From the NCBI GenBank assembly GCA_002692965.1, contig NZNC01000012.1, positions 51,626 to 115,625 of the forward strand: 64,000 nucleotides of DNA, written 5' to 3'. Below, piece after piece: positions 52,885-62,600 of the stretch; the first letter of the stretch is position 1; each line of letters starts with the position of its first letter. Position numbers and translations under genes: made by a program. Under the pieces are notes generated by a model. It did not search any database. It was not told where the DNA came from and saw only the letters and a list, made by a program, of their open reading frames with translations. Source of the stretch: Haliea sp. Its GTDB lineage: Bacteria; Pseudomonadota; Gammaproteobacteria; Pseudomonadales; Halieaceae.

Positions 52885-55362
52885 CTAGTCCTGCCGGCGC
52901 CGCCGGCGCGGCCCGCGGGCGGTACCCGCCTTGGCTGCAGGTTTGCCCTCGGATTTCTCTGCGGGCTTGCCGGACGCCGCCTTGCTTGCGCCCGCCGGTT
53001 TACGGCCGCGCTTGCGTGGTGAGGCGGGTTTGGCGTCGTCACCCTTGGCAGACGCAGCTGACGCTCCGCCCTTTCCGCTCTTGCCACCCTTCCCCGCCTT
53101 GCCGCCCTTGCCGCTTTTAGAAGCCCCGGCGCGCTTGCGCGGCGGCTCGGCCTCCAACAGCTCCAGGTCAATCTTCTTGTCGTCCAGGTCGACCCGTGCC
53201 ACCTGCACGCGCACCTTGCCACCCATGGCAAACGCACGCCCGCTGCGCTCACCGACCAGTCGCATCTTGGCGGTATCGAAATTGTAGTAGTCCGCGGGCA
53301 GCGCCGAGATATGCACCAGCCCCTCGATGTAAAGGTCCGACAGCTCCACAAAGATGCCGAAGTTGGTCACCGCGGCAATCACGCCATCGAACTCGTCGCC
53401 GACGTGGTCAGTGAGGTACTCGCACTTCAGCCAGGACTCGACGTCGCGGGTGGCGTCGTCGGCACGGCGCTCGGTCATCGAGCAGTGCAGGCCGTGGGCC
53501 ACCATCTCCGGCATTTCGTAGGGGAAGATCTTTGCCTTGGGCAGGGGCACCGCGCCGCGCTGACGCTTGACCAGGGAGCAGCGCTGCTTTGAGCGGATAA
53601 CGTGGCGAATGCCGCGGTGCACCAGCAGGTCCGCATAGCGCCGAATCGGCGAGGTGAAGTGGGCATAGGCCTGGAAGTGCAGGCCAAAGTGGCCCTCGTT
53701 CTCCGGCTGGTAGACCGCCTGGCTCAGGGAGCGCAGCAACATCACCTGGATGATATTGGCGTCGTCGCGCCCCTCCACTTCGTCCAGCAGGCGACAATAG
53801 TGCTCCGGGGTGGGCTTCTCGCCACCGCGCAGGTCCAGCCCCAGTTCGCCGAGGAATTTACGCAGGTTTTCCAGCTTCTCGGCGGTCGGACCCTCGTGGA
53901 CGCGGTAGAGCACCGGCAGGCCGGTTTCCTCGTAGAAACGCGCCGCCGCGACATTGGCGCAGAGCATGCACTCTTCGATCAGCTTGTGGGCATCGTTGCG
54001 CACCACCGGCACAATGGCCTCGATCTTGCGGTTCTCGTCGAAGATGATGCGGGTTTCCGTGGTCTCGAAGTCGATCGCACCGCGGTTCTCCCGCGCCGCG
54101 CGCAGAATACCGTAGAGCTTGTGCAGGCGCTGCAGGTCCTTGATCCGCGCCGCGGGCACCTCGGGGTGACTGCCCTTTTCCAGCACCTCACCAACCTGGG
54201 TATAGGTCAGCCGCGCGTGGGAATGGATGATCCCCTCGTAGAAGCGGAACTTGCCGAGCTTACCGCTGCTGCTGAGGTCCATCTCGCAGACCATGGCCAG
54301 ACGGTCGACACCCGGCTTGAGGGAACACAGACCGTTGGACAGCACCTCCGGCAGCATCGGTACAACCCGCCCGGGAAAATACACCGAGTTGCCACGCTGG
54401 GCGGCCTCCAGGTCCAGGGCCGAGCCCGGCGCCACGTAGTGGGAGACGTCGGCAATGGCGACCCAGAGGCGCCAGCCGCGCAGTTTCTTCTCGCAGTAGA
54501 TGGCGTCGTCAAAGTCCTTGGCATCCTCCCCGTCGATGGTCACGAAGGGCAGCTTGCGCAGATCGACCCGGTGCTGCTTGTCCTCCTCCCGGGGTTCGCC
54601 TTCCAGGGCGGCGGCTTCTTCAAGCACCTCCTCTGGCCACTCCCAGGGGATGTTGTGGGCACGGATGGCCACGTCGATTTCCAGCCCGGGGTCCAGGTGA
54701 TCACCGAGGACCTCGCTGATGCGCCCCTTGGCGCTCAGATGCCGGGTCGGGTAGTCAGTGATTTCCGCGGTAACGATCTGACCGGAGAGTGCATCCCCCT
54801 TGCCGGCCGGCGGAATCAGGATGCGCTGGGTCAGGCGATTGTGCTCGGGAATGACGTAGCCGATACCACCGTCCTCCTCGTAACGCCCGACAATACTGCT
54901 GGTGCCGCGGTGCACCACTTCCACGATAGTGCCTTCGGGACGCCCGCGGCGGTCGGTGCCAGTGATGGCAATCAGTACTTCATCGCCGTCGAAGACGAAC
55001 TGCATCTGCCGGGAACTGAGGTAGATATCCTCGCCCTCGTTGACCGGTATCGCGAAGCCGTAGCCATCGCGGTGCCCCTGGATGCGGCAGTGCGACAGGT
55101 TCATCTTGTCCACCAGGCCATAGCTGCCGCGGCGGTTGACCATCAGCTGGCCATCGCGCTCCATGGCGCGCAGACGCTTGCGCAGGGCTTCCACCTGCTC
55201 GTGCTCTTCCAGGCCGAGGTCGCGGGCAATCTGGTTGTGGTTCAGGGGCCGGTCGGCCTCGGTGAGGAGGGTGAGGATAGCTTCGCGGCTGGGAATAGGA
55301 TTCTCGTAGCGGGCGGCTTCACGCTCTGCGTGGGGGTCGGCAATCTTGCCTTTTTTAGCCAT
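52885..55362 (-). CDS. rnr: Ribonuclease R
   Basis: An 825-residue 3'-5' exoribonuclease that degrades structured RNA. In order: a helix-turn-helix region near residues 25-70, cold-shock domains, the RNB catalytic domain (DGEDAKDFDDAIYCEK and VADVSHYVAPGSALD), an S1 domain, and a lysine/glycine/alanine-rich basic tail of about 100 residues with repeats such as KSGKGGKAGKGG. I start at ATG 55362, which has AAGGA 12 bases before it; an ATG at 55392 has none. The RNase R tail is usually basic, but this one is long. Confidence 0.95.
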   Translation of the reverse strand: MAKKGKIADPHAEREAARYENPIPSREAILTLLTEADRPLNHNQIARDLGLEEHEQVEALRKRLRAMERDGQLMVNRRGSYGLVDKMNLSHCRIQGHRDGYGFAIPVNEGEDIYLSSRQMQFVFDGDEVLIAITGTDRRGRPEGTIVEVVHRGTSSIVGRYEEDGGIGYVIPEHNRLTQRILIPPAGKGDALSGQIVTAEITDYPTRHLSAKGRISEVLGDHLDPGLEIDVAIRAHNIPWEWPEEVLEEAAALEGEPREEDKQHRVDLRKLPFVTIDGEDAKDFDDAIYCEKKLRGWRLWVAIADVSHYVAPGSALDLEAAQRGNSVYFPGRVVPMLPEVLSNGLCSLKPGVDRLAMVCEMDLSSSGKLGKFRFYEGIIHSHARLTYTQVGEVLEKGSHPEVPAARIKDLQRLHKLYGILRAARENRGAIDFETTETRIIFDENRKIEAIVPVVRNDAHKLIEECMLCANVAAARFYEETGLPVLYRVHEGPTAEKLENLRKFLGELGLDLRGGEKPTPEHYCRLLDEVEGRDDANIIQVMLLRSLSQAVYQPENEGHFGLHFQAYAHFTSPIRRYADLLVHRGIRHVIRSKQRCSLVKRQRGAVPLPKAKIFPYEMPEMVAHGLHCSMTERRADDATRDVESWLKCEYLTDHVGDEFDGVIAAVTNFGIFVELSDLYIEGLVHISALPADYYNFDTAKMRLVGERSGRAFAMGGKVRVQVARVDLDDKKIDLELLEAEPPRKRAGASKSGKGGKAGKGGKSGKGGASAASAKGDDAKPASPRKRGRKPAGASKAASGKPAEKSEGKPAAKAGTARGPRRRRRQD

Positions 55363-55430
55363 AGAGATGGGTATTTCCTTCTTCGTTAACATTCACATGA
55401 AAAAATTCTCGCCAACAGTATACGCGAGGA

Positions 55431-55459
55431 TTGACAGGGCTGCCTGGTAAAAGTAAAGT
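55431..55459 (+). promoter_or_regulatory. tRNA-Leu promoter
   Basis: A consensus TTGACA (55431-55436) and TAAAGT (55454-55459) are 17 bases apart, followed by a GC-rich discriminator (GCGCGCC) typical of growth-controlled stable-RNA promoters. It lies about 38 bases before the tRNA. Confidence 0.8.
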
Positions 55460-55497
55460 GCGCGCCTCTCGAGGAGTGAGGCACTCACTCGTTCGAC

Positions 55498-55584
55498 GCC
55501 CAGGTGGTGAAATTGGTAGACACGCTAGCTTCAGGTGCTAGTGGCCGAGAGGCCGTGGAGGTTCAAGTCCTCTCCTGGGCACCA
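55498..55584 (+). tRNA. tRNA-Leu (anticodon CAG)
   Basis: An 87-base type II tRNA including an encoded CCA. Acceptor stem GCCCAGG pairs with CCTGGGC; the anticodon stem is CTAGC/GCTAG and the anticodon CAG is at 55532-55534. A long variable arm (TGGCCGAGAGGCCG) and GTTCAA T-loop mark leucine. The 3' end is the likely attachment site of the integrative element that follows. Confidence 0.96.
55560..55584 (+). other. Likely attachment site (attL) of the integrative element
   Basis: P4-type integrases usually recombine at the 3' end of a tRNA gene, restoring it with phage-borne sequence. Here an integrase gene starts 163 bases downstream of an intact tRNA-Leu. The exact crossover cannot be fixed without the other end, which lies outside the window. 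Confidence 0.55.
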
Positions 55585-55617
55585 TTTTCAGGTTCAAAGA
55601 AATCCAGCAAGATCTCT

Positions 55618-55643
55618 AAAGCCCGGTTTTTACTGGGCTTTTT
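55618..55643 (+). terminator. Intrinsic terminator after tRNA-Leu
   Basis: AAAGCCCGG and CTGGGCTTTTT form a hairpin with a TTTTTA loop and a T-run. It should end tRNA transcription before the integrase region. Confidence 0.8.
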
Positions 55644-55699
55644 GCTTTCTGGGTATCTCGTTACGTCCAAGTCGATCCATTGCAATCCACGCACAAGCT

Positions 55700-55747
55700 G
55701 AGTAACTTCCTGAGTAACGTAATCGGGTTACTCAGGTCGGGTTACTC
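55700..55747 (+). repeat. Nested inverted heptamers GAGTAAC/GTTACTC before the integrase
   Basis: Four copies of one heptamer: GAGTAAC at 55700-55706 and 55712-55718, and its reverse complement at 55727-55733 and 55741-55747. The inner pair extends to a perfect ten-base inverted repeat (55709-55718 with 55727-55736). The last copy touches the integrase ATG. The layout suits arm-type recombinase sites, an excisionase site or an operator. Confidence 0.75.
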
Positions 55748-56959
55748 ATGGATCAGCGCAAGCCCCTCACCCACGCCCGCCAGGCAGACGCCGCCAAACC
55801 GGAAGCCCGGCCCTACACCCTGAAGGCTGGCGACGGCCTGTTCCTGAAGGTCATGCCCAATGGCACCAAGAAATGGGTGTGGCGCTACTTCTACCTGAAG
55901 AAGGCGAAGAGCCTCTCGATGGGGCTGTACCCCGCCGTGGGCCTGGCCGAGGCAAAAGCGGCCCGGGATGAGGCCAGAAAGCTGCTGGCACAGGGCGAAG
56001 ACCCCAGCCAGCGACGCAAGGACGAGAAGGCATCAGCTCTGCTCGAGCAGGAAAACACTTTCAAAGCCGTCGCCGAGGAATGGCAGGCCCGGCAAACCGA
56101 CAAAGCCGAGGCCACGCGCACCAAATCAGCGTGGCTGCTCAGCTTCCCGATCGCCGATTTCGGGCACCGACCCATTCGGGACATCACGCCGGTCATGGTG
56201 CTCAACACCTGTCGGAAGTTCGAGAATCAGGACAAGCTGGAGACGGCCAAGCGCATCAAGATCAAGTGCAGCCAGGTGTTCCGGTATGCCGTGGCCACCG
56301 GCAGAGCCGAGAGCGATCCGACCCGCGACCTGAATGGCGCACTAAAGCCCCCTCAGGTCAAACACCGTGCCGCCATCACCAACCCGGCGGAAATGGCCCA
56401 GCTGCTGCGGGATATTGACGGCTACAGTGGCCACCCACAGGTCCAGGCTGCGCTGCAGATCTCCCCCTTGGTGTTTGTGCGCCCTGGGGAACTGCGCTCT
56501 GCCCGTTGGGCCGACGTTGATCTGGAGGCAGCTGAATGGCGCTTCACCCCGCCCAAGACCCGCAACCAGACACAGGTCGAACTGATCGTGCCGCTGGCGC
56601 GCCAGGCTGTTGCCATCCTGAGAAACCTGCAGCGGATAACCGGCAGGCGTGAGCACGTGTTCCACAGCTACGGCAAGAGCCGTCACCTGTCAGAGAGCGC
56701 AGTACTCAATGCCCTGCGGCGGCTGGGCTACAGCGGCGACGTCATGACGGGTCACGGCTTCCGGGCCATGGCGAAGACCGTGATGCTGGAAGTGCTCAAG
56801 CTCCCCGACCAGTACATCGAGCTGCAACTCGGCCACAAGATCCGCGATCCCAATGGCGGCGCCTATCACCGCGCCAAGTTCCTCGAGGACCGCAAGGAAA
56901 TGATGCAGGTGTGGGCTGATTACCTCGACAAGCTCAGAGCCGGAACCACGGTTACCTAG
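55748..56959 (+). CDS. P4-type tyrosine integrase
   Basis: A 403-residue site-specific recombinase. The N-terminal DUF4102-type domain shows LKAGDGLFLKVMPNG and SMGLYPAVGLAEAKA. The catalytic domain has Arg in RPGELRSARW near 253, HGFR near 337, the GHK near 360 and Tyr in AYHRA near 373. It integrates and excises the island at the tRNA-Leu. No ribosome-binding site is evident; the ATG abuts a repeated heptamer, so translation may be weak or regulated. Confidence 0.93.
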   Translation: MDQRKPLTHARQADAAKPEARPYTLKAGDGLFLKVMPNGTKKWVWRYFYLKKAKSLSMGLYPAVGLAEAKAARDEARKLLAQGEDPSQRRKDEKASALLEQENTFKAVAEEWQARQTDKAEATRTKSAWLLSFPIADFGHRPIRDITPVMVLNTCRKFENQDKLETAKRIKIKCSQVFRYAVATGRAESDPTRDLNGALKPPQVKHRAAITNPAEMAQLLRDIDGYSGHPQVQAALQISPLVFVRPGELRSARWADVDLEAAEWRFTPPKTRNQTQVELIVPLARQAVAILRNLQRITGRREHVFHSYGKSRHLSESAVLNALRRLGYSGDVMTGHGFRAMAKTVMLEVLKLPDQYIELQLGHKIRDPNGGAYHRAKFLEDRKEMMQVWADYLDKLRAGTTVT

Positions 56960-56964
56960 CACAT

Positions 56965-57603
56965 CTACGGCATCCAGTCCTCTATTGGCTCACCAGATAG
57001 GCTCAGTTGTGCAGCGATGCCCTGTAAGGAGGCAGCAACCAGGCGGTCGTGCTCGGCAACCAGCCGCTGGAAGGTCCGCCAGTGCATGCCCTTGGGCTTC
57101 GGCCAATAGTTGCCATTCAGGATGCCCCGCTCCCAGCCCAGCTTGTCGCGGATTCTGTCCGCTCGGCGTGCCAGGCGATCGTAGTCGACCTCTCTCTGGC
57201 TCTCATAGGCCAGCTGGTGACAGTGACGACAAACGTAACGCTCACCACCATAGAGAATAGCAACCCGACGACCACAGCCCTCTCCCGGGCAGCGAAACCA
57301 GTGCCGGACACCGCCGAGGTGGCACGGCGTGCGGTCGAGAACGACGGAGTATCTGTTATGCCGCCAATCCGTTTCACCGTACTGTCGGGACCGGTAGTCG
57401 AGCACAATCCAGCTTTCTGCCACCTCGATGCGAATTGACGCCACCTTTGCTCCGCCTCGGTACCAGGACCGGACAAAGCTGTTGCCGGCGACCAGCAACT
57501 TCTCCCGGCTCAGTCGGCGCACGTCCAGCGCCGGGTAATCGTCCGTCGTATATCTGGCGCCGTAGTGCCAGCGTCGTCCGCTGCCAGGGCCACCCATGGT
57601 CAC
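56965..57603 (-). CDS. Island zinc-ribbon protein, function unknown
   Basis: A 212-residue protein starting with a GGPGSGRRWHYG motif and carrying a zinc-ribbon-like pair (CPGEGCGRR and CRHCHQ, about residues 109-136). Similar proteins occur in many integrative islands next to P4-type integrases; I know of no assigned function. It converges on the integrase with a gap of five bases. The C-terminal part is helical and basic. Confidence 0.7.
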   Translation of the reverse strand: MTMGGPGSGRRWHYGARYTTDDYPALDVRRLSREKLLVAGNSFVRSWYRGGAKVASIRIEVAESWIVLDYRSRQYGETDWRHNRYSVVLDRTPCHLGGVRHWFRCPGEGCGRRVAILYGGERYVCRHCHQLAYESQREVDYDRLARRADRIRDKLGWERGILNGNYWPKPKGMHWRTFQRLVAEHDRLVAASLQGIAAQLSLSGEPIEDWMP

Positions 57604-57624
57604 CTCCAGACTATTTTGCCGAAA

Positions 57625-58275
57625 TCATTTGGAAACCTTGTTGGAAGCCTCACGTTTCCCACGCAGCCCGGGATCACTGGGCAGATATCGATCACAATAC
57701 CTTGAGTCCATATCCCAGAGTCCGCAGACAGGCTCGGGCATACCCTTGCTGCAGTGGCCGATATGGGGATGCGCAGTCCGGGTAAAGTGGCGGCAATCAG
57801 AGCAGCGGACGGCACAGGGTCGGGGAATCGGTTTGTCAGCAACCCTGTTCCAGCACCAGGGACAGCCCAACACCTCACCCGGGGTCCATAGCCAGACGGG
57901 GCCACAGTGCTCGCAGCTTGCCCGCTCCGTGTAGTGGTCGGGTCGCTTGCCCTGATCCATGTCCCGGCGCTGAACCAGCGAACGAGCCAACGCAGTCAGG
58001 GTTTCCGTAGTCACCCTTCCCTTGAGCCAGTCGGTGATGTCCTCCGGTGCGAGGGCAGCCTTGACTTCAGAGGGCTGGAGATCGAGCCCTTTGCAGGCCT
58101 CAGCGAGGTCTTCCAGCAGCCTGGAATCATCCTGCTCTGGGTCTCTACGCGCAAAATCCGCAATATCCGCACAATAGCGCCTGTTTTCTGCTTTTTGCGT
58201 ATTCTGCGAATTGTGCGTAAAGGGCCCTTCCGCGGAAATATCCAGCCCGAGGATTTGCCGCCAGCTCATCGCCAC
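57625..58275 (-). CDS. Island protein with cysteine clusters, function unknown
   Basis: A 216-residue protein starting MAMSWRQILGLD, followed by THNSQNTQKAEN. Its C-terminal half has several cysteine pairs (CEHCGPVW, CPWCWNR, CSDCRHF, HCSKG) likely binding zinc. This type is commonly encoded just after DUF3987 genes in P4-like islands. It overlaps the DUF3987 stop by ten bases, so the two are coupled. Function is unknown. Confidence 0.7.
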   Translation of the reverse strand: MAMSWRQILGLDISAEGPFTHNSQNTQKAENRRYCADIADFARRDPEQDDSRLLEDLAEACKGLDLQPSEVKAALAPEDITDWLKGRVTTETLTALARSLVQRRDMDQGKRPDHYTERASCEHCGPVWLWTPGEVLGCPWCWNRVADKPIPRPCAVRCSDCRHFTRTAHPHIGHCSKGMPEPVCGLWDMDSRYCDRYLPSDPGLRGKREASNKVSK

Positions 58276-59789
58276 CCTCTCGCAATATCCGGCCTTACCC
58301 TCACAATCGGCGAAGGCGGCCGGCCCGGGCCATCCCGGGGTGGTTCTAGAACTTCCAGATACCCCCGCTCCTCGAGGACCACCAAGGCATCGCGCAGCAT
58401 GGCCACCCGGGGGAAGGTACTGCGCAGAGCATTAAACGCTTCACGTACGGTAAAGCGACTCAGACGCCCTCGCTCAACCCAGCCCCACACCAGCCTGGCG
58501 GAAGCGATCATGGGATCGGCGCCCATCATGTCCATCGCCGCAAGACTATGGCGCGTCATGACAGCCATGATCTCCAGGGCTTCGGTCATGGTCTCCGCCG
58601 TGATTTGTGCCTCCCAGGGCCTGCCATGGGCATGTTTGATGCCATGCAGTACCCCGGCAATTCGAGCAGCTGCCCCGGGTGCCTTTCCCGCCCAATCCGT
58701 GAAATGCTCCAGGGGCTGCCCCGGCTGCATCTGCATCTCCATGCCGCGAGCGAAGTCGAACCATTCACGGTAGGCCTCGTCACTCAGGCGAATCACCCGG
58801 GGCTGCTCTGTACCGTGCTCATCAAGCACCGGCTCCCAGTCCAGCATGGCGCGGAGCCCAGCCGCATAGGCGTCCCGCACGCCCCGGGGCACGGGATTGG
58901 ACTCCAGAAGACGGTAGCCGAGCGGGGAAGGCGGAAGCAGGTAGAGAAACCGGCCCAGCAGACCGCGCCCTCGAAAACCCGGCTTGGCGGCAAGACCGCG
59001 CAACACGTCTGGCTGTGGGCTTAGCCCAATACTCAGGCGCGGACATTTCAGGAATACCGGCGGACGGCTGCCCCTGTCTACCCGCTCCGCGTCACCGCTG
59101 TGAGACTTCAGGACCAGATCCAGATTCGGGATGCCGTTGGAATAACGGCCTTGCAGCAGGTCAAAGACACCGCCCTCCGATGATAACCAGGCCATGCATT
59201 CACCGTGCTCAGCCAACAGCGATCCCAGCCGCTCCGGGGTGGCATCGGACGTCCATATCTGTGGCGGAATCGGGATATCGGGCAGCTCGGCTTCCAGGTC
59301 AGCAGCTTCCCGCGCCAGCCCAGCAGCCTTGCCGTTATCCCGCTCCTTGGCAGCTTTACTGCGTTTTTCCTTGGCGCGGGCTTCCAGGGTTTTGCGCTCG
59401 CTGGCAATACGCTTGATCTCCGGCTCCAACATGGCAGCCTGATCTCGCTCCCAATCGATCAATGGCTCAGTCGCAGCTGACTGCACGGCACTTTTGCGAT
59501 TGCCGGGTGGAAGCGCGACCACAGCCCACAAATTGCATGGCTCTGAGTAGCCCGGCTTCACCATCACACGCAGATGCCGGGCAGCAGCAGTGGCACACGC
59601 CACCAGCACCATTCCCGCTGCCAGCTCAGGCGGAGTTTCCGTATCGGCCGCCACGGCGCGAGCATAGTCGCCGGCAAACCCGGGCAGGCAGGCCAAATCG
59701 ATACGAGGCAGGTTGGGAGTCTCCAGCAGCACCAGCTCTGGCCAATCCTCCGACGGTGGTGCGGCGGCCCTCAACAATTCGGCGCTCAT
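58266..59789 (-). CDS. DUF3987 protein (island replication-type ATPase)
   Basis: A 507-residue DUF3987 protein. It has an N-terminal helicase-like region (VALPPGNRKSAVQ near residue 91, a Walker-A-like loop) followed by DFARGMEMQMQPGQPLEHFTDW and a C-terminal winged-helix-like end. DUF3987 proteins are common in integrative elements beside primase-like genes, and a role in element replication is assumed. It overlaps the toprim gene start-to-stop by four bases. Confidence 0.82.
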   Translation of the reverse strand: MSAELLRAAAPPSEDWPELVLLETPNLPRIDLACLPGFAGDYARAVAADTETPPELAAGMVLVACATAAARHLRVMVKPGYSEPCNLWAVVALPPGNRKSAVQSAATEPLIDWERDQAAMLEPEIKRIASERKTLEARAKEKRSKAAKERDNGKAAGLAREAADLEAELPDIPIPPQIWTSDATPERLGSLLAEHGECMAWLSSEGGVFDLLQGRYSNGIPNLDLVLKSHSGDAERVDRGSRPPVFLKCPRLSIGLSPQPDVLRGLAAKPGFRGRGLLGRFLYLLPPSPLGYRLLESNPVPRGVRDAYAAGLRAMLDWEPVLDEHGTEQPRVIRLSDEAYREWFDFARGMEMQMQPGQPLEHFTDWAGKAPGAAARIAGVLHGIKHAHGRPWEAQITAETMTEALEIMAVMTRHSLAAMDMMGADPMIASARLVWGWVERGRLSRFTVREAFNALRSTFPRVAMLRDALVVLEERGYLEVLEPPRDGPGRPPSPIVRVRPDIARGWR

Positions 59790-60673
59790 GCGTCACCTCG
59801 CTTCAGCCACTGGGCCAGATCGTTGAAGTCGGTCAGGCTCTCCGGCGCATCAGCTGGCCATTCAGGCAGCGCCACCAAAGCATCAGAAGCGATCGCCGCA
59901 GCTACGGCCCTGGTGGCTCCCGGATTACCCGGCGAGAGGCGGTCGTCATCACCGGCAATTACCAGTTCTGCGGATGGCCAACGACAACGCGCCTCTGTGG
60001 CCACAGGCAATAGGTTCCCTGCGTCTATTGCGGCCAACACCAGGGCGCCGGGGTCATCTTCCGCGAGCGTGCAACCAGTTGCCCAGCCCTCACAGATGAT
60101 GACGCGCTGCGGTTCTCCATCGTTACCTTCCACAGCAATGAAACATCCCTGTTTGCGGCCTCCGGAGAGCAGTCGCTTGCGACCATCTGGTGCGATGAAT
60201 TGGAGGCTACTCAGGAAGCCGCGGAAGTCCGTCACGGGCAGAACCAGCCACCCGTTATGGATACGAGCGTTGTGTGGCGCAATGCCTTTTGCAGCCAAAT
60301 AGGCATGGTCTGTTGGCGCAGAAGAGGCCGCGCCCCAGATCTTGCGAGCCCGATTGGCGGCCTCCAAGTGCCGATTTTTCTGCGAGCGCGCCGCTTGCGA
60401 CTTCGCCGCTTCTATCTGCGCCGCGAGCGAAGCCTTCTCTCGCCAGGCGCCTGACCAATTCTGTTTCGGAAACCAGGTTGTGGAGAGCCCCGAAGACCAG
60501 TCGCCAAAGCAGCCCGCCCGGCCATCGTCGAACAATTTGCACCAACCAGCCCGGTTACTTGGGCCTTTGCCGTAGCCGGGAAAGCGATGCAGCCTGCCGG
60601 GCTCAATATAATCAGGAGGTTCAAGTCCGGCAGCGCGGATGGCATCATGAAAATCAGTAGATACGTCAGTCAT
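59786..60673 (-). CDS. Toprim-domain primase-like protein
   Basis: A 295-residue protein. The C-terminal toprim domain shows ICEGWATGCTLAED near 193 and the acidic LVIAGDDD near 239. The N-terminal part (about 1-60) has cysteines in GWCKLFDDGRAGCFGDW, which resembles a DnaG/P4-alpha-like zinc-binding region. It may make primers for element replication together with the DUF3987 protein. The P4 alpha helicase domain is not present here. Confidence 0.83.
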   Translation of the reverse strand: MTDVSTDFHDAIRAAGLEPPDYIEPGRLHRFPGYGKGPSNRAGWCKLFDDGRAGCFGDWSSGLSTTWFPKQNWSGAWREKASLAAQIEAAKSQAARSQKNRHLEAANRARKIWGAASSAPTDHAYLAAKGIAPHNARIHNGWLVLPVTDFRGFLSSLQFIAPDGRKRLLSGGRKQGCFIAVEGNDGEPQRVIICEGWATGCTLAEDDPGALVLAAIDAGNLLPVATEARCRWPSAELVIAGDDDRLSPGNPGATRAVAAAIASDALVALPEWPADAPESLTDFNDLAQWLKRGDA

Positions 60674-60687
60674 CGTGCAACCCTCAG

Positions 60688-60930
60688 CTACGCCAGATTC
60701 TTCCGGGCAGCCTCAAGCTCTGCGACGAGAGCACGAATCTCGTCGTCAGTCTTGCCGGCAATGCGGGCGTTGTTGAGCGTCAGAACTTCGTGTTCCGGCC
60801 AACCTATCGCTCTGGAACCGATGGAGACAGGCCGGGTGTATAGGCCGGCCTTGATATCCAGATAGTGGGCACTACGCGACCGGGCGCGCCTGTGCAGGAT
60901 TTCGGGAAGGCGGAGAATCGTTCGAGTCAT
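60688..60930 (-). CDS. alpA: AlpA-family regulator
   Basis: An 80-residue winged-helix protein of the AlpA group (RSAHYLDIKAGLYTRPV, IGSRAIGWPEHEV). In P4-like elements AlpA activates integrase and acts as an excision factor. The ATG at 60930 has AGGGGGT upstream. An IS21-family element begins 42 bases before it, so the native promoter has very likely been removed or replaced. Confidence 0.85.
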   Translation of the reverse strand: MTRTILRLPEILHRRARSRSAHYLDIKAGLYTRPVSIGSRAIGWPEHEVLTLNNARIAGKTDDEIRALVAELEAARKNLA

Positions 60931-61085
60931 GGTTGTACCCCCTGGGTCGCCATTGGATGGGTTTAGGGGGCTGTTGAATACCGCCCAAAATTGACCCACC
61001 TGAGGGGGTAATTTCCATCCAAAACTGACCCACTGAATCAGCTACTCTGCTCATTTTTTGAGCGGGGTGCGAAGGAGTGATCACA

Positions 61086-62600
61086 GTGGGCATGTTAGCC
61101 AAGATCCGGCGGATGTATTTCCGCGACCATATCCCCCTGCGCGAGATTGCGCGTCAGACCGGCTTATCCAGAAACACAATCAGACACTGGCTGCGCCACA
61201 ACGAGATGCGCGAGCCTGCGTATCCCGCCCGCAAGGCATCCAGCATCCTCGATCCCTACAAGGAGCAGCTGGCCACCTGGCTGCGGGCCGACAGCCACCG
61301 CCCCAAACGGGACCGGCGGACCGCCAAAGTGCTTTTCCAGCTGCTGCAGGCCCAGGGCTATCCCGGCGGCTATGCCCGTGTCGCCATTTTCGCCAAGCGG
61401 TGGCGTGAAGCCGGTGGGGCCTCACCCAGCCGGCAGGCGTTTGTTCCCCTGCGCTTTGCGCCCGGCGAGGCTTTCCAGTTCGACTGGAGCTGCGAGTATC
61501 TGGTGATCGGCGGGATTCGACGACGCCTGGAGGTCGCCCATATCAAACTGGCCCACAGCCGGGTCTTTCTCCTGGTGGCCTATCCCCTGCAATCCCACGA
61601 GATGCTGTTCGACGCCCATGCGCGAGCTTTTGCGGCGTTTGGTGGTGTGCCCAAACGCGGTATTTACGACAACATGAAGACGGCGGTGGACAAGGTCGGT
61701 CGCGGCAAGGAACGTACCGTCAATGCCCGGTTCCAGGCGATGACCGGTCATTACCTGTTCGAGCCCGAGTTCTGTAATCGTGCAGCAGGCTGGGAGAAGG
61801 GAATCGTCGAGAAGAACGTACAGGACCGCCGTCGGCAACTGTGGTCCAATGCCAATGCCCGCACCTGGCCCTCACTGGCGGCATTGAACGACTGGCTGGC
61901 CAGCGAGTGCCGGGCAGCCTGGGCAGACATGCGCCACCCGGAATGCCCGGACCTGACCCTGCTCTCGGTACTGGAGGATGAGCAGCCGCACCTTATGCCC
62001 AATCCCCAGCCGTTTGACGGCTACATCGAACAGCCAGTGCGAGTGTCGGCCACCGCCTTGGTCCACTACCAACGCTGTCGGTACAGTGTGCCGGCGGAGC
62101 TGGCACACCAAGTGATCAGCCTGCGGGTGTATCCCTGGGAGCTGGTGCTGGTTGCCGAAGGCGAGGAGGTGGCCAGGCATCGCCGGTGCTTTGAACGACA
62201 CCAGACGCTCTACGACTGGCAGCATTACGTGGGTGTGCTGCAGCGCAAGCCGGGCGCCCTGCGCAACGGCGCCCCGTTCACTGAGATGCCCGAGCGTCTC
62301 AAGACCCTCCAGCGGCACCTCCTGCGCCACGAGGGGGGTGACCGGGTCATGGCGCAGGTACTTGCCGCCGTGGTATCCGAAGGATTGGAGCCTGTGCTGG
62401 TGGCCGTGGAGCTCGCTCTCGAGTCCGGCAATATCAGCGGCGACCACGTGTTGAACGTGCTGGCCCGGCTGCAATCACCGCAGTTGCCCCACGCGCCTGT
62501 AGAGACCTCGATAACCCTGGCGGAGGAGCCCCGGGCGAACGTGCATCGCTACGATCACCTGCGCACCGCCACGACCGAGGAGGTGCACCATGTCGAATGA
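61086..62600 (+). CDS. istA: IS21-family transposase IstA
   Basis: A 504-residue DDE transposase. An N-terminal helix-turn-helix ([18 protein letters not shown]) is followed by the rve catalytic core with [18 protein letters not shown] and a glutamate in [13 protein letters not shown] start at GTG 61086, eight bases after the AAGGAG at 61072-61077; a GTG at 61077 overlaps that site. It overlaps istB by 11 bases. Confidence 0.94.
   Translation: MGMLAKIRRMYFRDHIPLREIARQTGLSRNTIRHWLRHNEMREPAYPARKASSILDPYKEQLATWLRADSHRPKRDRRTAKVLFQLLQAQGYPGGYARVAIFAKRWREAGGASPSRQAFVPLRFAPGEAFQFDWSCEYLVIGGIRRRLEVAHIKLAHSRVFLLVAYPLQSHEMLFDAHARAFAAFGGVPKRGIYDNMKTAVDKVGRGKERTVNARFQAMTGHYLFEPEFCNRAAGWEKGIVEKNVQDRRRQLWSNANARTWPSLAALNDWLASECRAAWADMRHPECPDLTLLSVLEDEQPHLMPNPQPFDGYIEQPVRVSATALVHYQRCRYSVPAELAHQVISLRVYPWELVLVAEGEEVARHRRCFERHQTLYDWQHYVGVLQRKPGALRNGAPFTEMPERLKTLQRHLLRHEGGDRVMAQVLAAVVSEGLEPVLVAVELALESGNISGDHVLNVLARLQSPQLPHAPVETSITLAEEPRANVHRYDHLRTATTEEVHHVE

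Noticed and set aside
53000..53130. The lysine/glycine repeats of the rnr tail as a separate gene or repeat element
   Set aside because: They are in frame with rnr and fit the basic tail of RNase R.
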